Shown here in pieces: positions 4,337-5,189 of a DNA stretch of 5,189 bases (positions are counted from its first letter, which is position 1; every line of letters begins with the position of its first letter). The DNA lies in the NCBI GenBank assembly GCA_015522885.1, contig WALJ01000091.1, positions 1-5,189 on the forward strand. Reading direction: 5' to 3'. A program made the translations under genes and the position numbers. The stretch comes from Thermoplasmata archaeon. Lineage in GTDB: Archaea; Thermoplasmatota; Thermoplasmata; WALJ01. A model generated the notes under the pieces. It was given only the letters and a program-made list of their open reading frames with translations. It searched no databases and had not been told where the DNA came from.

Positions 4337-4774
4337 TCACTTCACTCTGAAAGGAGACTCTTCCGAACCGGAGGAATAGGAGTGCTCTTCCAATATTTTT
4401 TTGGAATCTTCTTTGTCTTTCTCCTTTCTCTCTGTGGTAGGTATGTCTTCCCCCCTCTTCTTTATTTCCGCTGTAGTAGGTGTATCCTCCCATTTCTTCA
4501 TTACTTCTCTGGCCTTTTCTTTCTCTTTCCTACCCACACATAGGTTCTTCCACGAACATATGAAGTATATGAAGTAGAGGAGGGCCCCTATGAAGGGAAA
4601 TATGAAGGTTATAAAGGCCCATGTGAGCGCAGGCTCCACCTCTCTGAACAAAGCATGGAAATAGACCAGTATGGCGAGAACAAAGCTTATGGCATAGAGA
4701 TAGCCGTATTGGAGCATAAGGCTGTACAGGTTATTGTAGTAGCTCATCGGGAGCGTACCTGTCAAGGGAAACAT
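4337..4774 (-). CDS. Small membrane protein with two helices and a charged tail
   Basis: A 145-residue protein of unknown function. Two hydrophobic helices lie at about 22-42 and 50-73; the second, ALTWAFITFIFPFIGALLYF, has the W-x-P-x-x-G-x-x-x-Y character of the phospholipase-D N-terminal (PLDc_N) type membrane hairpin, a resemblance only. The remaining half (from about 80) is very rich in K and E, probably cytoplasmic and partly disordered, and contains a duplicated segment: EDTPTTAEIKKRG and EDIPTTERKEKDK, 13 residues apart. The ATG at 4774 has a TATA box centred 25 bp upstream and no Shine-Dalgarno, so it is probably leaderless; an internal ATG at 4747 is the alternative. It lies between an anchored surface protein gene (stop 34 bp upstream) and rfcL (46 bp downstream). 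Confidence 0.75.
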   Translation of the reverse strand: MFPLTGTLPMSYYNNLYSLMLQYGYLYAISFVLAILVYFHALFREVEPALTWAFITFIFPFIGALLYFIYFICSWKNLCVGRKEKEKAREVMKKWEDTPTTAEIKKRGEDIPTTERKEKDKEDSKKILEEHSYSSGSEESPFRVK

Positions 4775-4794
4775 AGATACGCTATTGTAATAAA

Positions 4795-4807
4795 CTATAT
4801 AAAAAAA
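4795..4807 (-). promoter_or_regulatory. T-tract plus TATA box between the surface-protein and membrane-protein genes
   Basis: Directly after the TAA (4810-4808) of the surface-protein gene the minus strand reads TTTTTTTATATAG. The T run can end the upstream transcript, and the overlapping TATATA box is centred 25 bp before the ATG at 4774, where a leaderless mRNA would start. Termination and initiation signals thus share the same 13 bases. Confidence 0.6.
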
Positions 4808-5189
4808 TTACGGTGTCCCGTTTCTCTTCCTCCACACAAGGAGTATGCCTGCAAAAGTTGAGACAAGAAGAGCAATGATTATCGGTATCGGGGAAACGGA
4901 TGAGACTCTGGGAGGCACTGGACCCACATCCTGAGTAGTCCGCCCTTCTTCTATCGTCAGGGCATGGGTTGAGAAATGCGGGACATAGACAAGAATGACG
5001 AGCTCTCCGTCCGCTTCCGTGCAGTTCCATATCCCCTCATTTCCTGTGGAGAAGAGCGCATCGTAATAGCTGCCTTTCTTAACCGGCACACCGTCCAGAA
5101 GCACGGAAGGCTCGGTGAAATTCCCGGAGCTTATGTGGAGTGTGACGGTTTTGCCGGAGCTTTCACTGCTTTCTACGGAAAAAACCATC
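4808..5189 (-). CDS. C-terminal part of a membrane-anchored surface protein (cut by window edge)
   Basis: The reading frame is open to the right edge, so this is the 3' end of a longer gene; the ATG at 5188 is probably internal, since no signal peptide follows it. The visible part (about 126 residues) has a beta-rich extracellular region (for example SGNFTEPSVLLDGVPVKKG and LVILVYVPHFSTHALTIEEG), a short proline-rich spacer (VGPVPPRVSSVSPIP), one transmembrane helix (about residues 101-119, IPIIIALLVSTFAGILLVW) and a basic end RKRNGTP. This is the layout of archaeal cell-surface proteins held by a C-terminal helix, with the short basic tail inside the cell. The HFSTHALTI stretch is a type of ending that recurs in archaeal surface domains, as I recall. 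It has no catalytic motif in the visible part. Confidence 0.75.
   Translation of the reverse strand, partial: MVFSVESSESSGKTVTLHISSGNFTEPSVLLDGVPVKKGSYYDALFSTGNEGIWNCTEADGELVILVYVPHFSTHALTIEEGRTTQDVGPVPPRVSSVSPIPIIIALLVSTFAGILLVWRKRNGTP

Noticed and set aside
3770..4543. Plus-strand frame of 257 codons opposite rfcL
   Set aside because: Antisense shadow of rfcL and the membrane gene; its low-complexity Ser/Leu/Phe content is typical of such shadows.

Overview
The window reads as archaeal DNA, most likely from a Thermoplasmatota (euryarchaeal) genome. It carries radA, the large clamp-loader subunit rfcL and a small archaeal-type PRC-barrel protein. TATA boxes sit about 25 bp upstream of start codons, and several genes look leaderless. 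The Thermoplasmatota placement rests on recalled resemblance of RfcL and RadA to that group and is an inference. All six recognisable genes lie on the minus strand, so transcription runs from high to low coordinates.

Layout from right to left (direction of transcription). 5189-4808: 3' end of a surface/secreted protein with a C-terminal membrane anchor. 4774-4337: small two-helix membrane protein with a long charged tail. 4290-2872: rfcL, complete. 2871-2473: about 400 bp without a gene, filled by two sets of direct repeats with a period of 64-65 bp, then a TATA box. 2470-2135: protein made of three zinc ribbons. 2033-1755: small AT-rich three-helix membrane protein that looks foreign. 1754-1575: non-coding stretch containing an elaborate nested inverted-repeat element (about 109 nt, a closing stem around three hairpins) beside a perfect 12-bp inverted repeat. 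1534-581: radA, complete. 580-144: about 437 bp without a gene, holding a degenerate 67-bp-period repeat and a short echo of the radA 3' end. 143-1: start of the PRC-barrel gene, cut by the window edge.

How the genes work together: radA (recombinase) and rfcL (sliding-clamp loader) are chromosome replication and repair genes, but they are not adjacent and each has its own TATA box. There is no sign of one operon. Most genes appear to be individually promoted. rfcL, the zinc-ribbon gene and the two-helix membrane gene have a TATA box centred 24-26 bp from the start codon and no Shine-Dalgarno, so they are predicted leaderless. radA and the PRC-barrel gene have Shine-Dalgarno sequences.

I found no canonical defence, CRISPR-Cas or mobile-element gene. 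The most unusual material is non-coding: the 1629-1781 inverted-repeat element, whose four arms could pair in two mutually exclusive ways, and the recurrent ~65-bp periodic repeats in the spacers.
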